From Streptomyces rimosus subsp. rimosus (GTDB lineage: Bacteria > Actinomycetota > Actinomycetes > Streptomycetales > Streptomycetaceae): DNA of 64,000 nucleotides. How positions within the stretch are numbered: the first letter of the stretch is position 1; each line of letters opens with the position of its first letter. The notes beneath the pieces were generated by a model. The model saw nothing but the letters and a program-made list of their open reading frames with translations, was not told where the DNA came from and did no database searches. Made by a program: the position numbers and the translations under genes. The stretch covers positions 62,001 to 126,000 of the forward strand of contig NZ_JOCQ01000008.1 in NCBI RefSeq assembly GCF_000720725.1. The letters are read 5' to 3'. Shown one piece after another: positions 39,472 through 47,542 of this stretch.

Positions 39472-39969
39472 GTGAGTGGTGTGCGGGAGAACCTGACGTA
39501 CGAGCGCTTCGGTGGCGCGATCCGGGAGCTGGCGCAGACGATCGCCGACGACGGGTACGAGCCCGACATCGTGCTGTCGATCGCGCGCGGCGGCGTCTTC
39601 GTGGCGGGCGGTCTGGCGTACGCGCTGGACTGCAAGAACATCCACCTGGTGAACGTGGAGTTCTACACGGGGGTCGGTACGACCCTGGAGATGCCGGTCA
39701 TGCTGGCTCCGGTGCCGAACGCGATCGACTTCTCGGACAAGAAGGTGCTGATCGCCGACGACGTGGCGGACACCGGCAAGACGCTGAAGCTGGTGCACGA
39801 CTTCTGCCTGGGGACGGTGGCCGAGGTCCGCAGCGCGGTGATCTATGAGAAGTCGCACTCGCTGGTCAAGTGCGAGTACGTGTGGAAGCGCACGGACGAG
39901 TGGATCAACTTCCCGTGGAGCGTCGAGCCGCCGGTGGTGCGGCGCGAGGGGCAGATCCTGGACGCCTGA
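39472..39969 (+). CDS. Purine-type phosphoribosyltransferase
   Basis: A 165-residue type I phosphoribosyltransferase starting at GTG 39472. The PRPP-binding motif is VLIADDVADTGKTL, and an upstream SIARGGVFVAGGLAY forms the pyrophosphate-binding loop. It resembles xanthine/hypoxanthine-guanine PRTs (Gpt-like), which salvage purine bases to nucleotides. Exact base preference cannot be read from the sequence. A rho-independent terminator follows. Confidence 0.9.
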   Translation: MSGVRENLTYERFGGAIRELAQTIADDGYEPDIVLSIARGGVFVAGGLAYALDCKNIHLVNVEFYTGVGTTLEMPVMLAPVPNAIDFSDKKVLIADDVADTGKTLKLVHDFCLGTVAEVRSAVIYEKSHSLVKCEYVWKRTDEWINFPWSVEPPVVRREGQILDA

Positions 39970-39994
39970 GGGCTCATGCCTTTCCGGTCCCGTC

Positions 39995-40029
39995 GGACCC
40001 ACCGAGTTCTCGGTGGGTCCTTCGTGTTT
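39995..40029 (+). terminator. Terminator of the dcd-phosphoribosyltransferase operon
   Basis: Eleven-base perfect arms (39995-40005 and 40010-40020, GTTC loop) followed by TTCGTGTTT, 26 bases after the stop codon. Confidence 0.85.
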
Positions 40030-40082
40030 ACGGGGCGGAAGGTGAATTCGGGCCAATCCCGTTCCGGGTGTTCCACCTGTGA

Positions 40083-40096
40083 CTACCTACGAGTAG
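40083..40096. promoter_or_regulatory. CTACC-N4-AGTAG operator-like site before the lipase gene
   Basis: A 5-4-5 near-palindrome (CTACCTACGAGTAG, one mismatch), 40 bases before the lipase GTG. It has the same layout as the perfect TTACT-N4-AGTAA site before the EtfD-like gene at 49916, suggesting a shared regulator. Confidence 0.4.
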
Positions 40097-40135
40097 AAAC
40101 CGGCGGAAACAGCAGACCGGAGGGGAGGCCCAAAG

Positions 40136-41668
40136 GTGCGTGCGAGAGCAGGGCGGCTGTTGGCCGCCGCAGCGGCGTTGGCGGTGGGGTTCGGCGGGGC
40201 GGGCACGGTCGCGGGGGTGGGTACTGGTACGGCGGTGGCCGCCGGGGCCGGCCCGACGGCGGCCAAGCCGCTGCCGCCCGAGCTGGAGAAGATCCGGGCG
40301 GCCGAGGCCGTCAAGCTGTACGGGGACGCGGCCGAGCGGCCGGCCGGGCAGCGGAAGACCTCGTTGATCTCGCTGGGCGACAGTGAGATAGCGGGGGAGG
40401 GCGTCGGTACGTACGAGCCGGGGACGAACGGGCCCGACAACTGGTGTCACCGCTCGCCCGAGGCCGCCATCCACCGCACCGGCATACCGGCGGAGGTGAC
40501 GTACAACGTCGCCTGCTCCGGTGCGGCCACCGGCAACATCAACATCGGCGGGACCAAGCAGTACGCCGACGAGCTGGTGCAGAGCGACAACCTGGCGATC
40601 AAGGCCCGCAACACCCGGCTGAAGATGGTGCTGCTGGTGGCCGGGGCCAACGACGACCTGCAGTTCGGGCCGGTGATGACGGACTGCGTCACCCGCTGGT
40701 TCACCCTGCAGGGCACCTGTGAGCCGAAGTACGCGCCGGGCTGGCAGAGCCGGGTCGACGCGCTGGTGCCCAAGGTCGAGCGCAGCGTGCGCGACCTGCG
40801 GACCGTGATGCGCGACGCGGGGTACGCGGACGGCGACTACAAGCTGGTCGTGATGGGCTACCCGAGCCCCATCGGTCCGGACATCGAGGACAACCCGAAC
40901 TTCCCGGGCAAGCTGCCGGGCGGGTGCACGGGCTACACCTCCGACTCGGCCTGGGGCCGCAACACCGCCGTACCGGCCTTCGAGAAGGGCATGCGCAAGG
41001 CCGCCGCGGACACCGGCGCGACCTACCTCGACAACTCGCGGCTCTTCCACGGCCATGAGGTGTGCATGGAGGACACCTGGGCCCGCGGCCTGTACGTGGA
41101 CATCACCAACCCCTTCCCGCCGGACTCCAATTCCGTACGGCAGTCCTTCCACCCGAACGCGCGCGGCCACGGCGCCTTCGCCTCCTGCCTGACGCAGCTG
41201 TACGCGTCCGACCGGCGCGAGGCGTCCTGCACCGACCCGGCGAGCACCGGGCAGCCGAAGCTCTACCCGCTGGCCTGGGACGACGTGTACAAGCCGCTGA
41301 AGAACGCGGGGAGCGGCAGCTGCGTGGACGCCAAGGGCGCGAGCAGCAGCAACGGTACGGCCGTCATCGGCTGGGACTGCAACGGACAGCGGAACCAGGA
41401 CTGGTGGTACGACGCGGAGCGCCGCTCCGCGCACGTGGGCCTGACCCAGGACCGGTGCCTGGACGTGCCGGGCGCGAAGTACGAGGCCGGGGCCGGGCTG
41501 GTGCTGTGGAACTGCTCCGGGGCGGCCAACCAGCAGTTCGTGAAGGACGCGGCCAGCGGTTCGGTCCGGCCGGCCGCCGCGCCGGGGCTGTGCCTGACGC
41601 TGGGCTCGGCCAAGGACGCGGTACGGCTGCAGAAGTGCGACGGGTCGGCGGCGCAGCGGTTCGTGTGA
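40136..41668 (+). CDS. Secreted SGNH lipase/esterase with ricin-type lectin domain
   Basis: A 510-residue exported enzyme starting at GTG, with GGGGAGG upstream. A signal peptide covers about residues 1-36. The SGNH hydrolase domain (about 60-370) has the block I GDSEIAGEG, VACSGAATG, AGANDD and the catalytic His in SFHPNARGHGAF. Residues 385-510 are a ricin B-type lectin domain with QxW-type repeats (NQDWWY, NQQFV, AQRFV), likely for binding polysaccharide. It probably hydrolyses lipid or acetyl esters outside the cell. Paired Cys residues suggest disulfides. Confidence 0.93.
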   Translation: MRARAGRLLAAAAALAVGFGGAGTVAGVGTGTAVAAGAGPTAAKPLPPELEKIRAAEAVKLYGDAAERPAGQRKTSLISLGDSEIAGEGVGTYEPGTNGPDNWCHRSPEAAIHRTGIPAEVTYNVACSGAATGNINIGGTKQYADELVQSDNLAIKARNTRLKMVLLVAGANDDLQFGPVMTDCVTRWFTLQGTCEPKYAPGWQSRVDALVPKVERSVRDLRTVMRDAGYADGDYKLVVMGYPSPIGPDIEDNPNFPGKLPGGCTGYTSDSAWGRNTAVPAFEKGMRKAAADTGATYLDNSRLFHGHEVCMEDTWARGLYVDITNPFPPDSNSVRQSFHPNARGHGAFASCLTQLYASDRREASCTDPASTGQPKLYPLAWDDVYKPLKNAGSGSCVDAKGASSSNGTAVIGWDCNGQRNQDWWYDAERRSAHVGLTQDRCLDVPGAKYEAGAGLVLWNCSGAANQQFVKDAASGSVRPAAAPGLCLTLGSAKDAVRLQKCDGSAAQRFV

Positions 41669-41701
41669 GCCGCTGACAGTGAGTGATCCGCTGGTACGTG
41701 G

Positions 41702-41733
41702 AAGGCCCCGCTCCGGGTGGAGCGGGGCCTTTT
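41702..41733. terminator. Bidirectional terminator between lipase and Yip1-type genes
   Basis: Thirteen-base perfect arms (41702-41714 and 41719-41731, GGGT loop) with the pattern AA...TTTT, so it can work in both convergent transcripts. Confidence 0.88.
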
Positions 41734-41791
41734 GCGGGCCGGACGAGCCAATGTACGGCTAGGGCGTTTCGGATCCGTCAGAAGAGCACAC

Positions 41792-42805
41792 CTAGAGCGT
41801 GCCCAGCTTGACCAGGGCCAGCAGCGCGACCAGCTGGATCGCCGAGGCGCCCAGCGCCTTGGGCCACGGGAGGTCGTGCGACTTGCTCACCATCGAGGTG
41901 AAGAGCGCGCCCGCGGCCAGCCAGGTGGCCCAGCCCACGACCTGCACCAGCGTGCTGTCACCGCCCAGGAACATCGCGAAGAGCAGCCGCGGCGCGTCCG
42001 TGATCGACATGATCAGCATGGACAGGCCGACGGTCGGCTGCCAGGCGCCGTCGCCGCCGAGCTGGCGGGCGAGGGTGTGGGTGACCGCGCCGAGGATCAG
42101 GCTGCCGACCACGAACATCACGGCGGTGATGAGCACCCACGGGATGCTGTTGGAGAGCGTGGCGTTCAGCACGTCCTCGCGGGCCTTGTCGAAGCCGAAG
42201 ACCGCGAGCAGGCCGTAGACGAGCGTGACGATCAGGGCCGGGCCCCAGACCGCGTGGTCGCGCATCTGCCAGAAGGTCGGTCCCGGCCGGGTGACCAGGC
42301 CGGTCAGCAGTTGCTTCCAGGGCAGCCGGGGGCCGGCCGGCGGGGCCGTGGTCTGGCCCGCGCGGTAGGTGCCGCCGTCGCCGTAGCCGTCGTCGCCGTA
42401 CTGGCCGCCGTACCCGCCGTTGTCGTACCCGCCGTTCGCAGGGCCCCCCGAAGGCGGGCCGTACGCGTCCGGGGCCTCGCCGACGCTGAACTGCTGGGTG
42501 TGGCCCGGGGTGTTGTCGTTGGTGTACGGGGCGTAGGACTGCTGCTGCGGCTGGTAGCCGCCGTCACCGAAGTACTCGGGCTCGCCGTGCCGGTCACCGC
42601 CGTACGGCCCTGGCTGCGGGCCGCCGTACGGCTGCGGGGGCTGCGGCGGCCGGTGCGGTTGCTGCTGCCACTGCTGCCCGTGCGGAGACGGGGGCTGCTG
42701 CCCGTACGGCTGTCCCTGCTGACCGTACGGAGCCTGCTGCCCCTGTTGCTGCCCCTGCTGCGCGGACCGGGCGTCCCGTCCGCGACCCATCCTGAATCCA
42801 GCCAC
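41792..42805 (-). CDS. Yip1-family membrane protein with Gln/Gly/Pro-rich N-terminus
   Basis: A 337-residue protein. After VAGFRMGRGRDAR the first 150 residues are low-complexity, rich in Gln, Gly, Pro and Tyr (PYGQQGQPYGQQ). A conserved soluble stretch (WKQLLTGLVTRPGPTFWQM) and five membrane helices follow, as in bacterial Yip1-domain proteins of unknown role. I choose GTG 42805 because streptomycete relatives, as I recall them, start with this motif; ATG 42790 is possible. It has its own transcript, ended by the hairpin at 41702. Confidence 0.88.
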   Translation of the reverse strand: MAGFRMGRGRDARSAQQGQQQGQQAPYGQQGQPYGQQPPSPHGQQWQQQPHRPPQPPQPYGGPQPGPYGGDRHGEPEYFGDGGYQPQQQSYAPYTNDNTPGHTQQFSVGEAPDAYGPPSGGPANGGYDNGGYGGQYGDDGYGDGGTYRAGQTTAPPAGPRLPWKQLLTGLVTRPGPTFWQMRDHAVWGPALIVTLVYGLLAVFGFDKAREDVLNATLSNSIPWVLITAVMFVVGSLILGAVTHTLARQLGGDGAWQPTVGLSMLIMSITDAPRLLFAMFLGGDSTLVQVVGWATWLAAGALFTSMVSKSHDLPWPKALGASAIQLVALLALVKLGTL

Positions 42806-43255
42806 GTCATCGAACGTACCTGGTCTCGGAAGGCCCGGGGGCCGGGCCCGGGGCAGCGGCCCGCTTTGCTGCCGAGCTGTGACATCCCCTAGGGGAGTGG
42901 GGGCGGCTTCCCCGACGGGACGCGGAACAGGACCCGACGGGACGCGGAACACGGGGGTAAGAGGTGCCCGGCTTCACCGGCCCATGAGGCATCGGATCAT
43001 CGTCGTCCGACGCCTCACGGGCGGGAGGGTCCGGCAGCGGTTACGGGGGGATACCGGCCGGTACCCAGGGGCCGGCCCACCGGTGAATGCCGTCGGCGGC
43101 ACTCACAGACGGACGTACGCATCGGCGATGCCGACCGGGCCCTGGCACCCAGACCGTAGCGGCAGGGGAGCGGCGGCATGATCCATTCTGCGCAGCGGGT
43201 ATCCGGATCACGCTGCGTGTTCGCGGCCGGGACCCCGGGGGCGTCCGCCGTCGCG
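42806..43255. other. 450-base non-coding region
   Basis: I see no credible gene. It holds the presumed promoter of the Yip1-type gene, an exact 19-base direct repeat (42911-42929 and 42933-42951), a CCCCTAGGGG palindrome near 42887 and a TACCGGCCGGTA palindrome near 43053. At its right end it runs into the 25-base tandem repeat described next. Confidence 0.6.
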
Positions 43256-43323
43256 TCAGGGCGCCTGCAACGTTCACGCCTCAGGGCGCCTGCAACGTTT
43301 GCGCGTCAGGGCGCCTGCAACGT
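43256..43323. repeat. Three 25-base tandem repeats made from the 3' end of the AraC gene
   Basis: The 18-base core TCAGGGCGCCTGCAACGT recurs at 43256, 43281 and 43306. The copy at 43306 is the true end of the AraC gene (codons for QAP and the TGA). The other two are duplicates beyond the stop and each again carries an in-frame-like TGA on the minus strand. Confidence 0.9.
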
Positions 43324-44304
43324 CTGGGAAGGCGTCTCCCCGAACCGCTCCCGGTAGCTGCGCGCGAAGCGCCCCAGGTGCATGAAGCCCCACCGGTACG
43401 CCACTTCGCCCACGCTCAGCTCGCCAGGCGCCGCCCGTCGCAGCTCGTCCCGTACGCGGCTCAGCCGTACGTCGCGCAGGTAGGCCATCGGCGACATGCC
43501 GACGTGCCTGCGGAAGCCCTCTTGGAGCCAGCGCACGCTGACCCGTGCAACGGCGGCCAGTTCGGCGGTGTCGAAGGGGTGCTCAGGACAGCTGTGGATG
43601 GCGTCCAGCGCGCGCTTGACGGGCGCCGGGCGGTACGAGGGGGCGGGCGGGCGGCTCAGCTCCTCGCGGTACGGATGGTCGGCGGCCAGCAACAGCCCGC
43701 CGAGCAGCGCCTCTTGCAGCGGTGCCGACACCATCGGCTGGTGCAGCAGGCCGCCCGCGTCCTGGACGTCCCCTATGGCGGCCCGTACCAGCCGTGCCCA
43801 GCTGAGTCCCGGGCCCCGGGACACGTCGAAACCGGTGGCGAAGCGCACCGGCGTGCCGACGGTCCTGCCGAGCATGTGCTCCAGATGACGCTCCAGATCC
43901 GCCGTACGGATCTTCAGCGCCAGCAGTCGGCACCCGGCGTGCCACCGGTCGATGGTGGTGGCGCCGTCCGGCTGGAACACCCCGGCCCGCTCCGGTGTGG
44001 CGGTCTCCGCCGGGCCCGTGCCCTGCCGCCACTCGATGCAGCCGTTCAGCGGCACGTCCACGTGGTACGCGCCCAGTTCCCCGGACCGCAGCCGCAGGTC
44101 GGTGCCGAACCCCACCTCACCGACGGTGACCGCGCCCAGCTGCACCGCGTCCAGCCGCGCGCCCAGGTCGTCGCACGGCCGGAGCCGGTCGATGTGGGTC
44201 ACGTAGAAGGCCTTGCCGAGCGCCCACCGGGCCTCGTCGAGCTCCGCCGTCCGCAGGGACAGCACGGGGGACGACGCCCCCGGCTCAGCAGACATGTTCA
44301 GCAC
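43306..44304 (-). CDS. AraC-family transcriptional regulator
   Basis: A 332-residue regulator. The N-terminal 200 residues are an AraC-binding-like domain (GAYHVDVPLNGCIEWRQG). The C-terminal hundred contain two helix-turn-helix motifs (FDTAELAAVARVSVRWLQEGFRRHVG, cut here as two helices around VSVRWLQ, and VGEVAYRWGFMHLGRFARSY). GTG 44304 is preceded by GGGGGA at six bases; ATG 44295 is also possible. Domain order resembles AraC-like ligand-binding regulators (SalR/FeaR-like), but the inducer is unknown. Unusual tandem repeats flank both ends of the gene. Confidence 0.92.
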   Translation of the reverse strand: MLNMSAEPGASSPVLSLRTAELDEARWALGKAFYVTHIDRLRPCDDLGARLDAVQLGAVTVGEVGFGTDLRLRSGELGAYHVDVPLNGCIEWRQGTGPAETATPERAGVFQPDGATTIDRWHAGCRLLALKIRTADLERHLEHMLGRTVGTPVRFATGFDVSRGPGLSWARLVRAAIGDVQDAGGLLHQPMVSAPLQEALLGGLLLAADHPYREELSRPPAPSYRPAPVKRALDAIHSCPEHPFDTAELAAVARVSVRWLQEGFRRHVGMSPMAYLRDVRLSRVRDELRRAAPGELSVGEVAYRWGFMHLGRFARSYRERFGETPSQTLQAP

Positions 44305-44417
44305 AACCCTTCCCCCGGCTGACAGGTTCCCCCGGGCAGACAGAACCGTCCGTCCGGAACTGTCCGCCTCAACTGCGCACTCGGAAAGGATAGGTGCAGG
44401 GGGCAGCGGGCCGGTGG

Positions 44418-44501
44418 GGACCGCTTACCGGACCGCCTGCCGGACCACCTGCCGGGCCGTCTGATGGGCCGTCTGCCGACCCGCCTGTTGGGCCGTCTGC
44501 C
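44418..44501. repeat. Seven degenerate 12-base tandem repeats upstream of the AraC gene
   Basis: Units of the form GGRCCGYCTGCC start every 12 bases from 44418 to 44490. They lie 114-197 bases before the AraC start codon and end 12 bases before the stop of the FG-GAP gene. They could be clustered regulator sites or slippage products. Confidence 0.8.
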
Positions 44502-44513
44502 CGGCACTTTCCG

Positions 44514-46097
44514 TCAGCCGTCGCTGAAGGCCGTGGTGGAGAAGGAGAGGCGCGGGGACGGGGACGGGCCGGTGGGGGTGCCGGGGTGGATGGTGATGAG
44601 GTCCTGGGGGATGGCGGTGCCGCCCTGAGAGGTGGTCCGGTCTTGGGCGGTGGTGCTGCGGCGGGTGAGGAGGATCAGGTCGGCGTGGTGGTCGCCGTCG
44701 TAGTCGGTGAGGGCCAGGACGGTGGTGTGCAAGGGGCCGGTGCCCGGGATGCGCGGCTGGGGGAGAGGGCGGGCGCTCTTGGCGGAGAGGCCGGTGGCGG
44801 AGCCTGGGAGGAAGGTGGGGTGAGGGGCGCGGGGAGCGCTCCGGCCGGTCGGTGATCCCGGGCCCGGGCCTGGGCCCGCTGAATCGTTTGCGCCGGTCGG
44901 ATCGCTGACGATCAGGTCGGTGTAGCCGTCCCCCGTGAAGTCACCCGCGTGCAGGTCCCGGCCGCGTACGGGGAGGGGCGGTGCGTCGCCGGTCAGGCCG
45001 TACCGGGGTAGCAGGTGGGAGCCGGTCGCGACCACCGCGTCCGTACCGGTGCCGCGGCGGAAGCGGCCGAACGCGAGGGCGTGGCCGGAGGGGAAGGCCG
45101 TACCCGCGCGGGCCGGGCCTTGGGGGCCGCCGAGGGCCAGCCGGCCGGTGGCGGCGCGGCCGGGGTCGGCGGCGCGTACGAGGAGATCGTCGGCGCCGTC
45201 GCGGTCGGCGTCCAGGGGGCCGGCGAGCGGAGCCAGGGCCGTGCCGGGCACGTCGAGAACGGCGGCGGCCTTCGGGGCGCCCCGGCGGGTGAACGGCCCG
45301 CGCAGGTAGCTGATCCGCGGGCCGGACGCGGTCACCGCGAGGTCCGTCGCGCCGTCGCCGTCGAAGTCGCCGCACGTCGGCTGGTCGGGCCACTCGTTGC
45401 CGTCCCGGGCGCGCTCGGGGATGCGCAGGGGAACGGCGCGGCCGGCGGCCAGGCCCCGGGGCGAGCCGAAGAGGAGCTGGACGGGCACGGGCGGGCGGCC
45501 GACACCGTCGTACGGCGGGTCGGCAGTGACGAGGAGGTCCGTGAAGCCGTCGCCGTCGAGGTCGCACGCGGGGCCCGCCTCGAAGGCGGCCGGGACGACG
45601 CCCTTGGTGGGCGCGGCGTTGCGGGACGGCGTGATGAGCTGACGGGCGCCGGGCACCAGGCCGCGGGCCGATCCGTAGACGATGCCGATACCGGGGTCGT
45701 CGTCGTGCGCGGCCCGGTCGCCGGGGGCGAGCAGGTCGTTCACGACCAGGTCGGGGTGGCCGTCGCCGTTGAAGTCGTACGGGACGTCGCTGCCGTCGCC
45801 GCGGGGTACCGGGCGCGGTGCCGGGCCGGAGGGGTGCCGGGCGTGGGCCGCCGGGCCGCCCGGGCGGCCGGAGGCGGTGGTGCCGAAGGGGCCGCAGGCG
45901 GTGAGGAGGGCCGCGGCGAGGGTGAGGACGAGGGCGGCCCGGGCCTGTGGTGGGCCGGTTCTCGGGGCCTGCCGCTGACCGCGTCTTCGGTCGCTTCTCG
46001 GGGCCTGTCCCTGGCCGCGTCTTCGGTCGCTTCTCGGCGCCTGTCGCCGGCCGCGTCTTCGACCGTGTACGGGCGTGCGTCGTGCTCGTCCGGACAT
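44514..46097 (-). CDS. FG-GAP/VCBS repeat lipoprotein
   Basis: A 527-residue exported protein. After a strongly basic start with internal repeats (RRGQGQAPRSDRR and similar) comes a lipoprotein signal, LVLTLAAALLTAC, where the Cys would be acylated. The mature part has several FG-GAP/VCBS calcium-binding repeats of the DxDxDG type: DFNGDGHPDLVV, DLDGDGFTDLLV, DFDGDGATDLAV, DADRDGADDLLV and DFTGDGYTDLIV. These form a beta-propeller of the integrin-alpha type, common in streptomycete surface proteins. ATG 46097 is chosen; the frame stays open a little further upstream. Ligand unknown. Confidence 0.88.
   Translation of the reverse strand: MSGRARRTPVHGRRRGRRQAPRSDRRRGQGQAPRSDRRRGQRQAPRTGPPQARAALVLTLAAALLTACGPFGTTASGRPGGPAAHARHPSGPAPRPVPRGDGSDVPYDFNGDGHPDLVVNDLLAPGDRAAHDDDPGIGIVYGSARGLVPGARQLITPSRNAAPTKGVVPAAFEAGPACDLDGDGFTDLLVTADPPYDGVGRPPVPVQLLFGSPRGLAAGRAVPLRIPERARDGNEWPDQPTCGDFDGDGATDLAVTASGPRISYLRGPFTRRGAPKAAAVLDVPGTALAPLAGPLDADRDGADDLLVRAADPGRAATGRLALGGPQGPARAGTAFPSGHALAFGRFRRGTGTDAVVATGSHLLPRYGLTGDAPPLPVRGRDLHAGDFTGDGYTDLIVSDPTGANDSAGPGPGPGSPTGRSAPRAPHPTFLPGSATGLSAKSARPLPQPRIPGTGPLHTTVLALTDYDGDHHADLILLTRRSTTAQDRTTSQGGTAIPQDLITIHPGTPTGPSPSPRLSFSTTAFSDG
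45961..46068. repeat. Three 36-base tandem repeats in the N-terminus of the FG-GAP gene
   Basis: Units begin at 45961, 45997 and 46033 and encode repeated basic blocks (RSDRRRGQGQAP-like, 12 residues) before the lipoprotein signal. The extra copies lengthen the cytoplasmic n-region well beyond the normal size for a lipoprotein signal. Confidence 0.9.
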
Positions 46098-46228
46098 GCG
46101 TCCACCGTGTCCTGTCCCGCCCCAAGGGGCCCAGTAGCACCGTCGGTTGGGGGCGATGGTGCAGGGCGGCCCCGGAATGCGCAATGGCGCGGGCGGGGCG
46201 GGGTGTGCCGGGCGGTACGGGACCGCGG

Positions 46229-46293
46229 CGATCAGGACGATCGGTCAGGACGATCGGTCAGGACGACCGGTCAGGACGACCGGTCAGGACGGC
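46229..46293. repeat. Five 13-base tandem repeats at the 3' end of the protease gene
   Basis: Units CGGTCAGGACGAC (with small changes) start at 46229, 46242, 46255, 46268 and 46281. The last copy contains the protease stop codon (46284-46286). The other four lie beyond it, in the promoter region of the FG-GAP gene. Confidence 0.9.
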
Positions 46294-47159
46294 TTCGCCG
46301 CGCCGCCCGCCACCCGCTCGTACAGCTCCCGCGCCTGCCGGTCGAAGAGGACGGCCGTCGACTCGGCGTCGGTGTCGCCGCCGCTCAGCACGCCGATCAG
46401 GCGCCCGGGGCGGCGGGCGTCGTGGTGGTCGGCGAGCCAGGGGCTGCCGCTGGTGCCGTCGTAGAAGCCGCCGCACCGCATCCGCATCATGTACGGCTCG
46501 TCGTCGTCGCGCTCGGTGTCCGTCGCGCAAGTGATGGGCTGGTTGTCCGGGTTGTACGCCTCGTTGGGGTAGCCGACGACGGTGACGTGGCGGCGGGGGC
46601 CGGACGACCAGTCGGGGGTGGCGGCGCCGACGACCTCCTGCACGGAGCGGCCCCGGGCGTCCGGTTCGACGGTCAGGAAGGCGTAGTCGCCCTGGTCGCC
46701 GTCCTCCTCCCGCCATGCCCGGGGTACGTGGACGCTGCTGACCTTCCACTTCCCGTACGGGAGCGTGCCGTCCCCCGACCCGGAGAAGCGTGGCGCGAAC
46801 TGGAGGTCGCCGGGGAGCGGCCCGGACTCGTCCCCGCCGTCCGCGCCCTTGTCGTCGTCGCGATCCTCGTCCCGGTCGCCGTCCTGATCGCCGTCCTGGA
46901 AGTCGACGCAGTGCGCGGCGGTGACGAGCATGTTGCCCTTCGGGCTGTCGACGACGCTCGCGGTGCAGTGGTGTTCCCCGTCGGCAAACAGGACGCCCAC
47001 GAAGGGAAGCCCCTCGAAGTGCCGCGCGGACGGCTGGTTGGGATCCGCGGCCTGCGAGGTCCCGCCACAGCCGGTGAGCCCGACGAGCACGGCCAGCGCG
47101 GCTGCGGCGGCGGTGACGGTGGTGGCAGCTGTGGCGAGAGGGGCCCGGGCGGTTCTCAT
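46284..47159 (-). CDS. Trypsin-like serine protease lipoprotein
   Basis: A 291-residue protein of the chymotrypsin/trypsin fold. A lipoprotein signal ends at LVGLTGC. The catalytic triad is readable: His in VTAAHC, Asp in GDYAFL and Ser in GTSGSPW. Directly after the His motif is an insertion of about 30 residues, nearly all Asp, Glu, Gly and Lys (FQDGDQDGDRDEDR and on), possibly a calcium-binding loop. ATG 47159 is chosen to give a normal lipoprotein signal; it has no good ribosome site, so the start is uncertain (ATG 47228 is the upstream alternative). Upstream lies a ten-unit tandem repeat. Confidence 0.88.
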   Translation of the reverse strand: MRTARAPLATAATTVTAAAAALAVLVGLTGCGGTSQAADPNQPSARHFEGLPFVGVLFADGEHHCTASVVDSPKGNMLVTAAHCVDFQDGDQDGDRDEDRDDDKGADGGDESGPLPGDLQFAPRFSGSGDGTLPYGKWKVSSVHVPRAWREEDGDQGDYAFLTVEPDARGRSVQEVVGAATPDWSSGPRRHVTVVGYPNEAYNPDNQPITCATDTERDDDEPYMMRMRCGGFYDGTSGSPWLADHHDARRPGRLIGVLSGGDTDAESTAVLFDRQARELYERVAGGAAKPS

Positions 47160-47223
47160 GTACGGGACGGTACGTTGCGCCGCGCACGTACGCCGCTCCA
47201 CGGGCTTACGCCGGGACGGCATC

Positions 47224-47413
47224 AGCACGTCGCAACGACCTCGGCACGTCGGTACGACCTCGACGCGTCGGGACGGGCACGGTACGTCGGGACGGGCGCG
47301 GTACGTCGGGACGGGCGCGGTACGCCGCGGCGGCGGCGGTACGTCGAGACGATAGCGGTACGTCGCGACGGGACCGCAGCGTCGCTACGATCCGGCCCCG
47401 TCGCAACGCCGCG
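47224..47413. repeat. Ten 19-base tandem repeats upstream of the protease gene
   Basis: Units start every 19 bases: 47224, 47243, 47262, 47281, 47300, 47319, 47338, 47357, 47376 and 47395. The consensus is about GGTACGTCGGGACGGGCGC, with the units at 47281 and 47300 identical and the outer ones drifted. The CGTCG...CGACG core is partly palindromic. There are no spacers, so it is not a CRISPR array. It occupies the intergenic space between the protease and the iron-sulfur protein genes. Confidence 0.92.
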
Positions 47414-47542
47414 CCCCCGTCACATCGCAATGCCAGGCTCCCCGACGCACCGCACCCGGCCACCCCCACCGAAGCGGGAGCGGCCGGGTGCGAGACCGGG
47501 CGGCGGGAGGAGACGGGTGATGGAGGAGACGGGAGACGGCGG

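Noticed and set aside
42879..43181. 100-residue plus-strand frame in the gap before the AraC gene
   Set aside because: No ribosome site, no motif and typical shadow composition.
47224..47413. Regular repeats suggesting a CRISPR array
   Set aside because: Units of 19 bases are directly adjacent with no spacers, and no cas genes are nearby. It is a minisatellite-type array.
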